This document shows positions 18,084-26,298 of a stretch of 64,000 nucleotides of DNA, in pieces. The position numbers and the translations under genes were made by a program. Each line of letters starts with the position of its first letter. The first letter of the stretch is position 1. The stretch is from Candidatus Obscuribacter sp. GTDB taxonomy: Bacteria > Cyanobacteriota > Vampirovibrionia > Obscuribacterales > Obscuribacteraceae. Where the stretch lies: NCBI GenBank assembly GCA_016712465.1, contig JADJQZ010000001.1, positions 3,968,001 through 4,032,000 on the forward strand, read 5' to 3'. The notes under the pieces were generated by a model. It worked only from the letters and a program-made list of their open reading frames with translations, did no database searches and was not told the origin of the DNA.

Positions 18084-18494
18084 TCAGCCTGCAAATGGCT
18101 CGTAGCTGTAATTTACCGTGCTGTTATCGGCGTAGACTTTGCTCGTCAGCCGTCCTTGAATATCGTGATGCCACTTGGTTTTGTTGCCGTTGCCGTCTGT
18201 AAGTTCAGCCAGGGACCCGCATGTGCACCATACGTACTGCGTCTTTCTGCCCAGGGGGTCAACCTCTAGCACCTTCTGGTCCATTGAGTCGAAGGCGCTC
18301 TGGGTGGTTCTGCCGATGCGGTCTTTTTGAAGAACAGGGTCAAGCCTGTCCCAGATCGTCTGGTCGAAGGTCCCGTCGGGATATGTCGTTCTGGTCTGCC
18401 GGTTCATGGCATCGTAGCTGAAAACCAGCCGGTAGCCCGTAGAAGACCGAGTGGAGCGAAGTCGTCCGAATCCATCATAGGTCATGGACGTGAC
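18084..18494 (-). pseudogene. N-terminal Rhs/YD-repeat fragment before the in-frame TGA
   Basis: About 136 codons of YD-repeat sequence (MTYDGFGRLRS, SYDAMNRQTRTTYPDG, DPLGRKTQYVW, NGNKTKWHHDIQGRL) end at TGA 18084-18086, in the same frame as the following 1140-codon Rhs frame. The open frame extends up to 18695, but that upstream peptide is hydrophobic and unlike Rhs, so the gene has probably also lost its 5' end. A sequencing error at the TGA would repair the internal break but not the missing N-terminus. Confidence 0.65.
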
Positions 18495-18707
18495 ATCCGA
18501 CCAATAGAAAGCCAAACTATAAGTCAAGAGCAGTCTGGCCAACAAGCAAACTTCGGGATTCCGCATGCTGTTTCTAAACACGACGAGGAAGCAAGAAGTT
18601 GGTTGCGTTGAGCACTCAAGCAGACCTATAAAGCGAATCCACCACAGCACCAGAGCAACAAACAATGAGGAGATCGGCCGAGCAAAAAGCGGCATATAAT
18701 GTAGTTC

Positions 18708-18947
18708 ATGAACACATTTCTGTATCGCTCCTTCCTTATCGCTGTCTTCCTTGCAGTCGGCTCCTTCGCCGCCTGGATACTAGATGACAACAACTTGCTT
18801 CAGGGAACCGACACGATAGAAGATGCGCGGCGCGCCATTACGCAACGTCATATAGAAATGGCCATAGGCGGATTGGCAGCAGGCGGTTTGGCGATTTTAG
18901 CCGTGGATGAAATCAAGAAACGCCTGGTTAAGCGCAAACTCAATTAG
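18708..18947 (+). CDS. Small membrane protein (79 aa)
   Basis: ATG 18708 opens a 79-residue protein with one clear hydrophobic segment near the N-terminus (FLIAVFLAVGSFAAWIL), a second weaker one (IGGLAAGGLAILAV) and a basic tail (KKRLVKRKLN). A TATAAT at 18695-18700 sits only 7 bases before the ATG and no Shine-Dalgarno is visible, so a leaderless message is possible. It diverges from the Rhs fragment and overlaps the end of the convergent lysozyme-like gene by 8 bases. No family is recognised. Confidence 0.45.
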   Translation: MNTFLYRSFLIAVFLAVGSFAAWILDDNNLLQGTDTIEDARRAITQRHIEMAIGGLAAGGLAILAVDEIKKRLVKRKLN

Positions 18948-19854
18948 GATGATGCTTTTTAATCCAATCAAGTTGCGTCATGACGTTGTTGTGATGAGCC
19001 GTTCCGCCTTGATTGTATTTCTGAATTAACGCCGCGTTTGTCACCGGCTGTCCGGCAATCTCTAGATCTTGAACGGACTCTGCGAGATAGGCAGCTACAA
19101 ACCAAGGCGCTTTGCTCCTGTCGAGCAGATCTCTGACCGGATGGTTACCTACTTTGCCGAGTTTGGCATCTGACAGCTGTGGAAACTTCTGCATTAGCCT
19201 TGATACATGACCTTCCTGAATCTGGGCAGGACCAAGCGACGTGCTTGTACGAAACGGCACATTCCCGAGAACTGTCGTAATCCCGTCGGCTGGTGCATCT
19301 TTAAATGCACTATAAAAGTGCAATTCGTTTCGGATAATCGCTGCAATCAGATGTTTATCGACGTTCGGATGGCGAGAGAACTCAGGAAATGCTTTGAATG
19401 CCTCGGAGCAAGCCTTGTAATCCATTTGTTCATCTTCTCTTCCTCTATATATGAACCCAGACAGCCCGTCTTTTGCCTCTTTAAGAGTCCTTCCGCTAAC
19501 TTCGGAAACCTTAGCCCAGTCCCGCTGCACATCGGCCCAATCGTAGGCAACCTGTTCAGCCTGCAACGTCTTCTGAAAAGCAGCTTCGTTACCGGGTTGC
19601 GTCCTGGAGACAACGACCTCGCCATCGGTCAACTCAATACTCTTACATTGGTCTGCCATACTTCGGACGCCCAAGCCGGTCTGATAGCGACTGAGTGAGC
19701 CATCGCTTTTGTCGAGATTCGCAGACTTAGCGGTCTCGACATGCTCGGCAGATGCCGTGCGCGCCTGTTGTACATCGGGATTATCGAGTTTGTGGTCATG
19801 GAACGGTTTGGTCCACTCACCTTCAGACAAATCTTTATTTCTTTCAGTCGACAT
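18940..19854 (-). CDS. Lysozyme/transglycosylase-like protein
   Basis: 304 residues. Residues 1-~80 are polar and probably disordered. A lysozyme-like segment follows from ~165: HLIAAIIRNELHFY, whose Glu would be the catalytic acid, then TSLGPAQIQ, the S-x-G-x-x-Q-I motif of lytic transglycosylase/lysozyme folds. The C-terminus has Y-N-Q-G-G-T, another common element of this fold. No signal peptide is seen, so it may act as a toxin-like cargo or rely on another export route. Neighbouring Rhs genes often accompany such muramidases; that link is inference. Confidence 0.6.
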   Translation of the reverse strand: MSTERNKDLSEGEWTKPFHDHKLDNPDVQQARTASAEHVETAKSANLDKSDGSLSRYQTGLGVRSMADQCKSIELTDGEVVVSRTQPGNEAAFQKTLQAEQVAYDWADVQRDWAKVSEVSGRTLKEAKDGLSGFIYRGREDEQMDYKACSEAFKAFPEFSRHPNVDKHLIAAIIRNELHFYSAFKDAPADGITTVLGNVPFRTSTSLGPAQIQEGHVSRLMQKFPQLSDAKLGKVGNHPVRDLLDRSKAPWFVAAYLAESVQDLEIAGQPVTNAALIQKYNQGGTAHHNNVMTQLDWIKKHHPN

Positions 19855-20029
19855 TGCGTCACTGCCTCAATGCTCAACAGGAATCTACCCGTAAATTTCA
19901 AGAGGCAAACTGACACATCATGATTCAGTCTCGCTTACAATGGCTTTGTGCGTTGCAGTCGTTCAAAGCCTTCAAAAGAAGTTGAGCACTACAGCAAGGT
20001 TGCGTTTGCACAGTTTAAATATTCATTGA

Positions 20030-20316
20030 TGCCGTCAGGCGATAAATTTAATATCCGGGAGTACATCCAACCTGTCGGACAAAAACTATGTACTGGTATG
20101 CGACGCCACAGGGCACAATCCTCGTAGCAATCTATTCAGCGAATTGATTCCCCTGGCCGGGAAGCTACTGAGACAGTAGCAAGTGTTGAAGATGACCATG
20201 TGAGAGTAAAAATAGAATTAGCCAGTGGGTACCATCTTTCGTGCACTCAGTGCGGCTTGGGTAGGGTCTGCCGAACAGTAGATTGTCTAACCATTTACAA
20301 GCCGGAATCTAACTAA
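20030..20316 (+). pseudogene. Gene remnants in a ~450-bp gap
   Basis: Between 19855 and 20312 no intact gene is seen. Two short open stretches without starts remain. One ends at TAG 20177-20179 and reads ...NYVLVCDATGHNPRSNLF. The other is in a different frame, ends at TAA 20314-20316 and includes SGYHLSCTQCGLGRVC, which resembles the zinc-binding start of ISL3-type transposases. Both look like decayed fragments. Confidence 0.3.
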
Positions 20317-20798
20317 AGCTTCTTGACCAGAAAGGCACACCAGGAGCCGGACCAAAAATAGTCCCACTGGTCAAGGAGTAAATAGCCATTGCGCAAATAG
20401 AAATGGTAGGTGCTCAGATAGTTCGGATCATTTTGCGCCGGTCCAATCGTTTTAAGGAAAACATACTTGTGCCCGGATTGAAGCGCCTCCCTCTCCCCTG
20501 CTTCTACCAGTGCTCGACCGACACCCCCATTCTGTGCAGACTTTAGCACGCCAAGCACCCATATCTCCGCCACATCGGCATTGTTGTCCCGCATCATAAT
20601 GAAACCAATCGGTTTTTCTTGAATGTCAAAGGCAACCAGTGTTGTAAACTGCGGCGATCGGGAGTCGACCATATAATCTACGATGGCAGACTCAAATCCA
20701 AAATGCTCGGGAAGATCGCGGAGAATTCCACCTACGATGCGGCTCGGGTCAGATAGTTTCTTTTCGATCCTGAAGTATCGCTCTGTTTTCATGTTCAC
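20313..20798 (-). CDS. GNAT-family acetyltransferase (copy 1)
   Basis: 161 residues from GTG 20798, or 159 from ATG 20792; neither has a clear ribosome site. GNAT features: a V-A-E-I-W-V-L-G-V beta4 strand, NGGVGRALVEAGE as the acetyl-CoA loop (Q/RxxGxG/A form), and a final YHFYLRNGYLLLDQWDYFW strand-helix. It is a diverged paralogue of the protein at 22652-23140: both begin with VGGILR and end in GF/GY..LD.YDFFW. Substrate unknown. The decayed IS3-type element lies between the two copies. Confidence 0.7.
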   Translation of the reverse strand: MNMKTERYFRIEKKLSDPSRIVGGILRDLPEHFGFESAIVDYMVDSRSPQFTTLVAFDIQEKPIGFIMMRDNNADVAEIWVLGVLKSAQNGGVGRALVEAGEREALQSGHKYVFLKTIGPAQNDPNYLSTYHFYLRNGYLLLDQWDYFWSGSWCAFLVKKL

Positions 20799-21118
20799 GG
20801 ATTGTTAGGCGAGAGACTATCTCAATTCTTGCAGATCTGGCAAATTCCATAATAGTATTGTATCGACCCGAGGAGGGGCTAAGCCCTCAATTTAACCTTG
20901 GTGGAAGACACTTAAGTTAAAATGTATGTGGAGTATCTCAATAGTCGCTGCCTGAAACTCCAGACTCGAATAAATCACTTCAGAATCTAGTCTTTTTGTT
21001 TTTCCGATATTGCAAGATCAGGTTCTCAGAGCTGGATCCCAAAATTCAGGCCAGTGACTAAGGTGTAATTCGCTACCCCATAAATCGTATAATCGAGTTA
21101 ACAAGGAGTAGCAGGGCC

Positions 21119-21403
21119 ATGAAAAAATCAAGGAAGAAGTTTACAGCCGAGTTTAAGGCCAAGGTAGCGCTGGCAGCCGTGCGCGAGGAGGGAACCTTGG
21201 CTGAATTAGCGGCGAAGTATGAAGTGCACCCCAACCAGATCTCACAGTGGAAGAAGATGCTATTGGACAATGCGAGCGCAGCCTTTGAGGGCGGGAATAG
21301 CCCGGAGGCGGCTATCAGCGAAGCAGCAATCACGGAACTGCATGCAAAGATCGGCGAATTGACGGTGGAGCGGGATTTTTTATCCAAAGCGCTCAAGCGT
21401 TAA
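21119..21403 (+). CDS. IS3-family transposase OrfA
   Basis: 94 residues. The helix-turn-helix (EFKAKVALAAVREEGTLAEL... HPNQISQWKK) and the C-terminal leucine-zipper-like helix (AKIGELTVERDFLSKAL) are typical of OrfA. Near the end, T-TTT-TTA (21376-21382) sits in the correct phase for -1 ribosomal slippage. Slippage leads into the OrfB frame, as in functional IS3 elements. The start ATG follows AAGGAG at 21102-21107, about 11 bases upstream. Confidence 0.8.
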   Translation: MKKSRKKFTAEFKAKVALAAVREEGTLAELAAKYEVHPNQISQWKKMLLDNASAAFEGGNSPEAAISEAAITELHAKIGELTVERDFLSKALKR

Positions 21404-22248
21404 GCAAGAAGGAGCGCCAAACTCTGTTGGACAGGGAGGTGGAAGCCCCGTCAGTAAGGAAGCAATGCGAGTTGCTTTCTTTGAACCGCTCAACGCTTTA
21501 TTACAAAGCGGTAGAGCCGGGCCGCGGAGACGCTAGAACTGATGAAGATGATCGACGAAATATTCATGGACCGCCCGTACTTCCAGGCCTGGCGTATCAG
21601 AGAGAGCCTGAAACGCGCCGGCAAGCAGGTGACGCGCAAGCGAGTGCGGCGCTTGATGAAGCTGATGGGAATAGAAGCTGTGTATCGGAAACCGCGAACG
21701 AGTAAAGCAAATCCTGAACACAAGGTCTTCCCATACTTGTTAAAGGGCTTGAAGATTGAGCGACCGAACCAGGTTTTTGCCGCAGACATTACCTACATTC
21801 CGATGGCAAAGGGATTCGTGTACTTGGTAGCCGTAATCGACTGGAATAGCCGGTACATACTGTCTTGGCGACTATCTAACTCTCTTGAGACAGGGTTCTG
21901 CAAGGAAGCCTTGGAGGACGCGCTAGCACAGGCCACACCAGAGATTTTTAACACGGACCAGGGCAGCCAGTTTACGAGCGATGACTTTGTGAAACCAGTG
22001 TTGGCTCCGGTGCTGAAATGAGCATGGACGGGAAGGGGCGGTATTTGGACAACATTTTTGTTGAGAGGTTCTGGCGCAGCCTAAAGTACGAAGAAGTCTA
22101 CTTACATGCGTACGAAAGTACCAAGCAAGCAAGGGAATCAATCGCACGGTGGATTAACTTCTACAACCACCAGAGACCACACCAAGCCCTGGACTACCGA
22201 ACTCCAGCGGAGGTGCACTTTGGAATCAAGCAAGAGGCAATAGCTTGA
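21403..22248 (+). pseudogene. IS3-family transposase OrfB, frameshifted
   Basis: The integrase is spread over three pieces. The N-terminal part (KKERQTLL...STLYYKAVEPG) is in the -1 frame relative to OrfA. The frame changes near 21525-21540 into the catalytic core, with D in FAADITYIP and D in NTDQGSQFTSDDF. It changes again near 21990-22020 to reach SMDGKGRYLDNIFVERFWRSLKYEE with the catalytic E. All three DDE residues are present but cannot be joined without two frameshifts, so the element cannot move by itself unless these are sequencing errors. Confidence 0.75.
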
Positions 22249-22285
22249 TGAACATGAAGACAGACCTATTTATGGTGCTTGACAC

Positions 22286-22651
22286 ACTACGTTGTCGAAC
22301 TCTCCGGAGCGACGGCGTGCAACTCACGGCAGGACAACAGCGTGGCTGGACGCACGCCGCCGCTGCCGGTCAGTCTAACTTCGTGGTCAAGCACAGACTG
22401 CCCTTTCAGGGTGGGTTAGGTACGCCTGGCGGCGCCTCCTTCCTGTGGGAGCCGCCAGCGCCAAACTACAGCATTTTCAAAAGACCGGGAGGAGAACTCA
22501 GCAAGAAATTAAGGAAAGACAATTCGTACGCTGATACTATTAGTGGTATCATTGATATATCAAAGGTGAGCAGCGAATTTCCACCTTAACTCTCTAAGTT
22601 TGTGGCCTAAACAATCGACGCCAGCGCACTTGTTTGGGGGAGCCCTCTGTA
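22286..22651. other. Non-coding gap with hairpin after the IS element
   Basis: No convincing gene is seen. CTGGCGGC (22426-22433) and GCCGCCAG (22451-22458) form a perfect 8-bp inverted repeat. The right part holds direct repeat copy B. An open frame of ~110 codons crosses the gap but has no ribosome site and an unlikely composition. Confidence 0.4.
22532..22622 (+). repeat. Dispersed direct repeat, copy B
   Basis: Partner of 13891-13982, same orientation. It begins TGATACTATTAG.GGTATCA and ends CTAAACAATCGAC.CC, with the middle diverged. It lies 30 bases upstream of the second GNAT gene, so it may also contain that gene's leader. Confidence 0.75.
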
Positions 22652-23140
22652 ATGAACAAGAGCCGGCGCCAATTAAATTTTCAGATAGCCACCCTGGAGA
22701 GTTCGCATGACAAGGTGGTAGGCGGCATCCTTCGCAGTGAGCCGGACTACTTTACCTGGGAGCCAACAATAGAAAAGTACTGTGCTGAAGCCAAATTGCC
22801 AGGCAGCAAAACCCTGGTGGCCAGAAACTGGACTGGTAAAGAATTGGGCTGTATCGTAGGCCGGATCATCAACGAAAACACTGTTGAGCTGGTTGTAGTG
22901 GCAGTACGAAGAGAATCCAGAAACATCGGAATAGGGAGCGCTCTGATTGAAGCTATTCTGCACTGGACGGCAGCCGAGGGAAGAAAGCTCGTTATGCACA
23001 GAACCGTAGGTCTCAAAGGAAGTTGTCCTGCCGATACGATGGTTTATGAGTTCTTCAAGAAACAAGGTTTCGTTGCGCTCGATGAGTATGACTTCCTCTG
23101 GGCTGATATGAGCTGCGCCGTTATGGTACAAGCAGTCTAA
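22652..23140 (+). CDS. GNAT-family acetyltransferase (copy 2)
   Basis: 162 residues from ATG 22652, chosen because GGGGGA lies 9 bases upstream; an in-frame TTG exists at 22634. VELVVVAVRRESRNIGIGSALIEAI is the acetyl-CoA-binding strand and loop (R-N-I-G-I-G). The C-terminal MVYEFFKKQGFVALDEYDFLWAD matches copy 1 at 20313-20798. It converges with the phosphoketolase gene, whose stop is 10 bases away. No substrate clue. Confidence 0.7.
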   Translation: MNKSRRQLNFQIATLESSHDKVVGGILRSEPDYFTWEPTIEKYCAEAKLPGSKTLVARNWTGKELGCIVGRIINENTVELVVVAVRRESRNIGIGSALIEAILHWTAAEGRKLVMHRTVGLKGSCPADTMVYEFFKKQGFVALDEYDFLWADMSCAVMVQAV

Positions 23141-23149
23141 GGTTATAGA

Positions 23150-25450
23150 CTACAGGTAGAATTCCTCAATCATACATTGCAAATTGGCTTCCGCCGCCGC
23201 TTTTCTCTTCTCATCACAGGGTACAGAAGCCAGCACGCTCCTGACCAGTTGAAAGCGCTCTACGGCAGTAGGCGGCACTTTCTCTACGCGGGGATAACGA
23301 GGGCTCCAGTGGTGCATCTTAAGAGAACGACCGGCAAATCTCATTGAAACCAGGGTTGTAATCAAACCGGCCGGCCAGGGAAGCGCTGCTATAACCGGTG
23401 AGAGTTCAGGGAAAAGTGCATTGAACTCCGCTTCGCCAAGGCCTTCATCGCCGCTTTGATTCGGCAGAAGCTTTTTCGGATTGCAGACGTTAACAACTCT
23501 GATTGCGAGTTCAGGAAGAAGCATTTTGACAATGCTTGCTGCCGCCACGGTCTCCTCGCTGGCAGTAGCACCGGCACAGAGCATGACCAAATCAGGCCGG
23601 CTAGTGTTCCCATGGCAGGCAAAATCCCATATGCCGATGCCGGCGCTAACATGCGCCTGCGCGCTCGCTGCATCTAACCAGTCGTTTTTTGCTTCCGGTT
23701 CAACTAATACTGCATTCACACAATTGACAGACATCAACACCTTCTGTAAACAGGCAAGGGCTGTCTGTTTATCAGCCGGTAGATAGATCTTGGTCAAGCC
23801 CTCACTGTCGTCAAACAAAATGTTGAAAAATGCTGAGGGCATAAATTGATCAGTCTGGCCCTTGAGCCAGTTTGTAGAGGAGATCAAATAATTCAGCGAT
23901 GGAATAGCCTTTCTCCAATGCACCTTTTTACAGTCGGCAAGCCACTGAAGAAAGCGCTGTAGCATTGAATCTACAATAGAGACATATTGTTCGGAGCAGA
24001 GAAAGACGCCATGTCTGCCGCTCTGGATATAACCTTCCAACCAGCCTTGAGCCGTGTGCTGCGAAAGGATCTCCATGACGCGGCCGGCAGTAGGTACAGG
24101 CACCGCAGCAGTGCTGTCAATGTCCGGACTGAAGATGCGAGAAGTATTCTCTAAGATCTGCTCAAAATAATAACTTGTATTGACTCCATGACTGCTAAAG
24201 AGTCTGAAAGTATCATCATTTTCAGCGATTATCCGACCAAGATAGGAAGAAAGCAAATGCCCCATAGTGATCTCAGAAGAGGAAGAGTTGAATTCAGCCG
24301 GTTCGGGCAATACAAGCCGAGTTTCCGTGGAACCGGCATTAGTACAGGGCGCCAGCTCCGCTCTCGCATCGCCACAAGCAAGGAGGGTTTTGAGTTCCGG
24401 CAGTAACGTTCCGTTCTTTGCAAGAACTTTCGCGGGAGTGTAACTGTGAAGCCAGCGCTCAAGCAATTTCAAGTCTCTCTCCACTTCCAGAAACCGAAAG
24501 CCGGAGGGCAGACTAGTTCTAGCAGTACCCTCGAAGGTTTCAGCACCGACAAGCTTGGGTGCGGTCCATCCTTTAGGCGTTTTCAAAATCAAGCAAGGAA
24601 GATACATCTCGTCGGAGGGCAAATTCTGGAGCCTCCCGCGAGCCTCTTCTATTTCAGCTAGAGCCTTCTCCATTGCTCCGGCAAATTCCATATGAACCAA
24701 TTCAGGATCGGTCCCCTGCACAATGTGAGCCCTGTAGCCCAGCCCCTTCATCAAAGACCGTAGCTGCTCGGTGCTCAAAGTAGAAAGCTGTGTCCTGGCG
24801 GCAGACTTATACCCGTTCAAGTTAATTACGGGCAGCACTATCCCGTCTTTTTGCGAATTTCGGTACAAGTGCGAAAACCAGGCGGCCGTCAAAGGTCCAG
24901 TCTCAGCTTCGCCGTCACCGATAAGACAGCAGACAATCAGGTCGGGGTTGTCCAGCACCAATCCATAGGCGTGCGCAAGACTGTGACCAAGCTCCAACCC
25001 GGACTGAACAGTACCTGGACAGCCTGCGGCCACCTGAAACTTTGGGTTGAACTCGTATTCCCTGAGGAGGCTGTCGAGCCCCCCTTCAGAAATGCTCGGG
25101 TAATATTCCAAGAGGCTGCCATTCAAGAACGCATTAGCAAGCGATGCTTCCAGTCCATGTCCAGAGCCATTCACAACAGCAATCTTTTCACCATATTTGC
25201 CAGTCAGCCTGCTGACATGGGCATAGACCATATTGATGGCCGGAATGCAGCCCCAGAGGGCAGAGGGGAACTCCTTCAGGTGCGCCTGGGTAAGTTTTCC
25301 TTTCAAGAAATCACTTGACTTGACTGACATCAAACAGAGCGAGACAAAATTGGCAGCGCGCCAATACATCCTTATATTCGTCAACTCCTGTTGACTGAGC
25401 ACGCCCTCCGTGTCAGCGTTTCCATCTCGGTTTAAAGCATTATTTTGCAA
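23150..25450 (-). CDS. Divergent phosphoketolase-family (XFP) protein lacking active-site histidines
   Basis: 766 residues, full family length. Thiamine-diphosphate binding is kept: GDGEAETG (178-185) followed by the downstream NLNGYKS. Other phosphoketolase landmarks are IYLPAD, KTPKGWTAPKLVG and HTAQGWLEGYIQSGRHGVF. Several residues that are nearly invariant in active phosphoketolases have changed. The HPIGHWG segment reads FPSALWG (His to L65). GSIHEGG reads GTVQSGL (His to Q149). NGFSHQDPG reads KGQTDQFMP. H98 in GSGHG remains. Normal enzymes split xylulose-5-P or fructose-6-P into acetyl-P. This one may have another substrate, be regulatory or be inactive. It is a lone gene on the - strand. 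Confidence 0.8.
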   Translation of the reverse strand: MQNNALNRDGNADTEGVLSQQELTNIRMYWRAANFVSLCLMSVKSSDFLKGKLTQAHLKEFPSALWGCIPAINMVYAHVSRLTGKYGEKIAVVNGSGHGLEASLANAFLNGSLLEYYPSISEGGLDSLLREYEFNPKFQVAAGCPGTVQSGLELGHSLAHAYGLVLDNPDLIVCCLIGDGEAETGPLTAAWFSHLYRNSQKDGIVLPVINLNGYKSAARTQLSTLSTEQLRSLMKGLGYRAHIVQGTDPELVHMEFAGAMEKALAEIEEARGRLQNLPSDEMYLPCLILKTPKGWTAPKLVGAETFEGTARTSLPSGFRFLEVERDLKLLERWLHSYTPAKVLAKNGTLLPELKTLLACGDARAELAPCTNAGSTETRLVLPEPAEFNSSSSEITMGHLLSSYLGRIIAENDDTFRLFSSHGVNTSYYFEQILENTSRIFSPDIDSTAAVPVPTAGRVMEILSQHTAQGWLEGYIQSGRHGVFLCSEQYVSIVDSMLQRFLQWLADCKKVHWRKAIPSLNYLISSTNWLKGQTDQFMPSAFFNILFDDSEGLTKIYLPADKQTALACLQKVLMSVNCVNAVLVEPEAKNDWLDAASAQAHVSAGIGIWDFACHGNTSRPDLVMLCAGATASEETVAAASIVKMLLPELAIRVVNVCNPKKLLPNQSGDEGLGEAEFNALFPELSPVIAALPWPAGLITTLVSMRFAGRSLKMHHWSPRYPRVEKVPPTAVERFQLVRSVLASVPCDEKRKAAAEANLQCMIEEFYL

Positions 25451-25754
25451 ATTCGTAGCTCACTCTGCAATAGCGATCAAAGCGCCACAATAGACTTTCT
25501 TGCTTATATCATACCGCCAATACTTAGTGAAAAGGCAAACAAGAGCGACGCTCGCTCTCGATATTGATCACCATCTCTGCCAGGGACTCAACTCATCTCA
25601 TCCAATAGTCTTCGGCCAAGCGACAACCTCAAGAAATACAACCCCAGCCGGTTATTGCCCCGGGAAAGTGAGGTCAGTTAATCTCTGCCCTTTCCGACAA
25701 AAGATCGCCCAAAATAAAGTATGCTTTCAGATGCAAGCCTGGGAGACTAAAGGC

Positions 25755-26258
25755 ATGGATGTAAAGAAAGTATTGATTCTGGTAGCGGTTCTAGGTCTGT
25801 TGTTTGCAGCCGCCCGTTATTTCAATCCCGTGCACTCCACGGAAGTATTTGTAGACCTGGCCGAAGTAGCGCAGTCTAAGCTTGAAGCCAGCGAAGCCCC
25901 CCGTGACCCAGAACTGAAAAAAGCAGAATCCTCGGCACCACCCGGAGCCAATACGGCAATAGGCATGCTGGTGCCTACCAACACCCCTGATAATAAGCCG
26001 CCTACGCAGCTACCCACCCGCCGCATGACGGCAAAATTGGGCGATTCCATAAACATACAAATAGACAGCAAAGACCTGCCCTATTACAATGCCTATGCTA
26101 GAAACGGGCTCCTGAAGCGCACCGAAGAAGGCAAACCGGCTTTCCGTTTCAAGGCTGAGCAAAAAGGCATGGAGTACCTCTACTTTTACTGCCATGCCGG
26201 CATGAACGGCTTGCGCGACGAGTATCCTCAGTGCCTCATCATTGTAGACATTCAATAG
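25755..26258 (+). CDS. Hypothetical N-terminally anchored protein
   Basis: 167 residues from ATG 25755 (ATG 25731 is possible). After MDVKK there is one hydrophobic segment (VLILVAVLGLLFAAARYF), then a Pro/Ala-rich linker to ~residue 85. The C-terminal domain follows, with KLGDSINIQIDSKDLPYY and CHAGMNGLRDEYPQC. The two cysteines ~15 residues apart could form a disulfide if the domain is outside the membrane. No family recognised. The ~300-bp gap upstream (25451-25754) separates it from the divergent phosphoketolase gene; only weak promoter-like AT stretches are seen there. Confidence 0.55.
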   Translation: MDVKKVLILVAVLGLLFAAARYFNPVHSTEVFVDLAEVAQSKLEASEAPRDPELKKAESSAPPGANTAIGMLVPTNTPDNKPPTQLPTRRMTAKLGDSINIQIDSKDLPYYNAYARNGLLKRTEEGKPAFRFKAEQKGMEYLYFYCHAGMNGLRDEYPQCLIIVDIQ

Positions 26259-26298
26259 AGCGTCCCGGAGTTCAACCCAAACCGCCTGTCAGGCTATT

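Larger units (their letters stand above)
21063..22285 (+). mobile_element. Decayed IS3-family insertion sequence
   Basis: It encodes OrfA with a helix-turn-helix and an OrfB DDE integrase in broken frames. The ends are weakly inverted: left GTGTAATTCGC...CCCATAAAT (from ~21063) and right, read inward on the other strand, GTGTCAAGC...CATAAAT (to ~22285). No convincing target duplication is visible, so the limits are approximate. Confidence 0.7.

Noticed and set aside
18084..18086. TGA in the Rhs gene as a selenocysteine codon
   Set aside because: Rhs proteins are not selenoproteins, no SECIS-like hairpin is evident, and the gene is also damaged at its 5' end.
22245..22589. Open frame of 114 codons after the IS element
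   Set aside because: No ribosome site, mixed composition crossing a hairpin and into the direct repeat, no recognisable domain.
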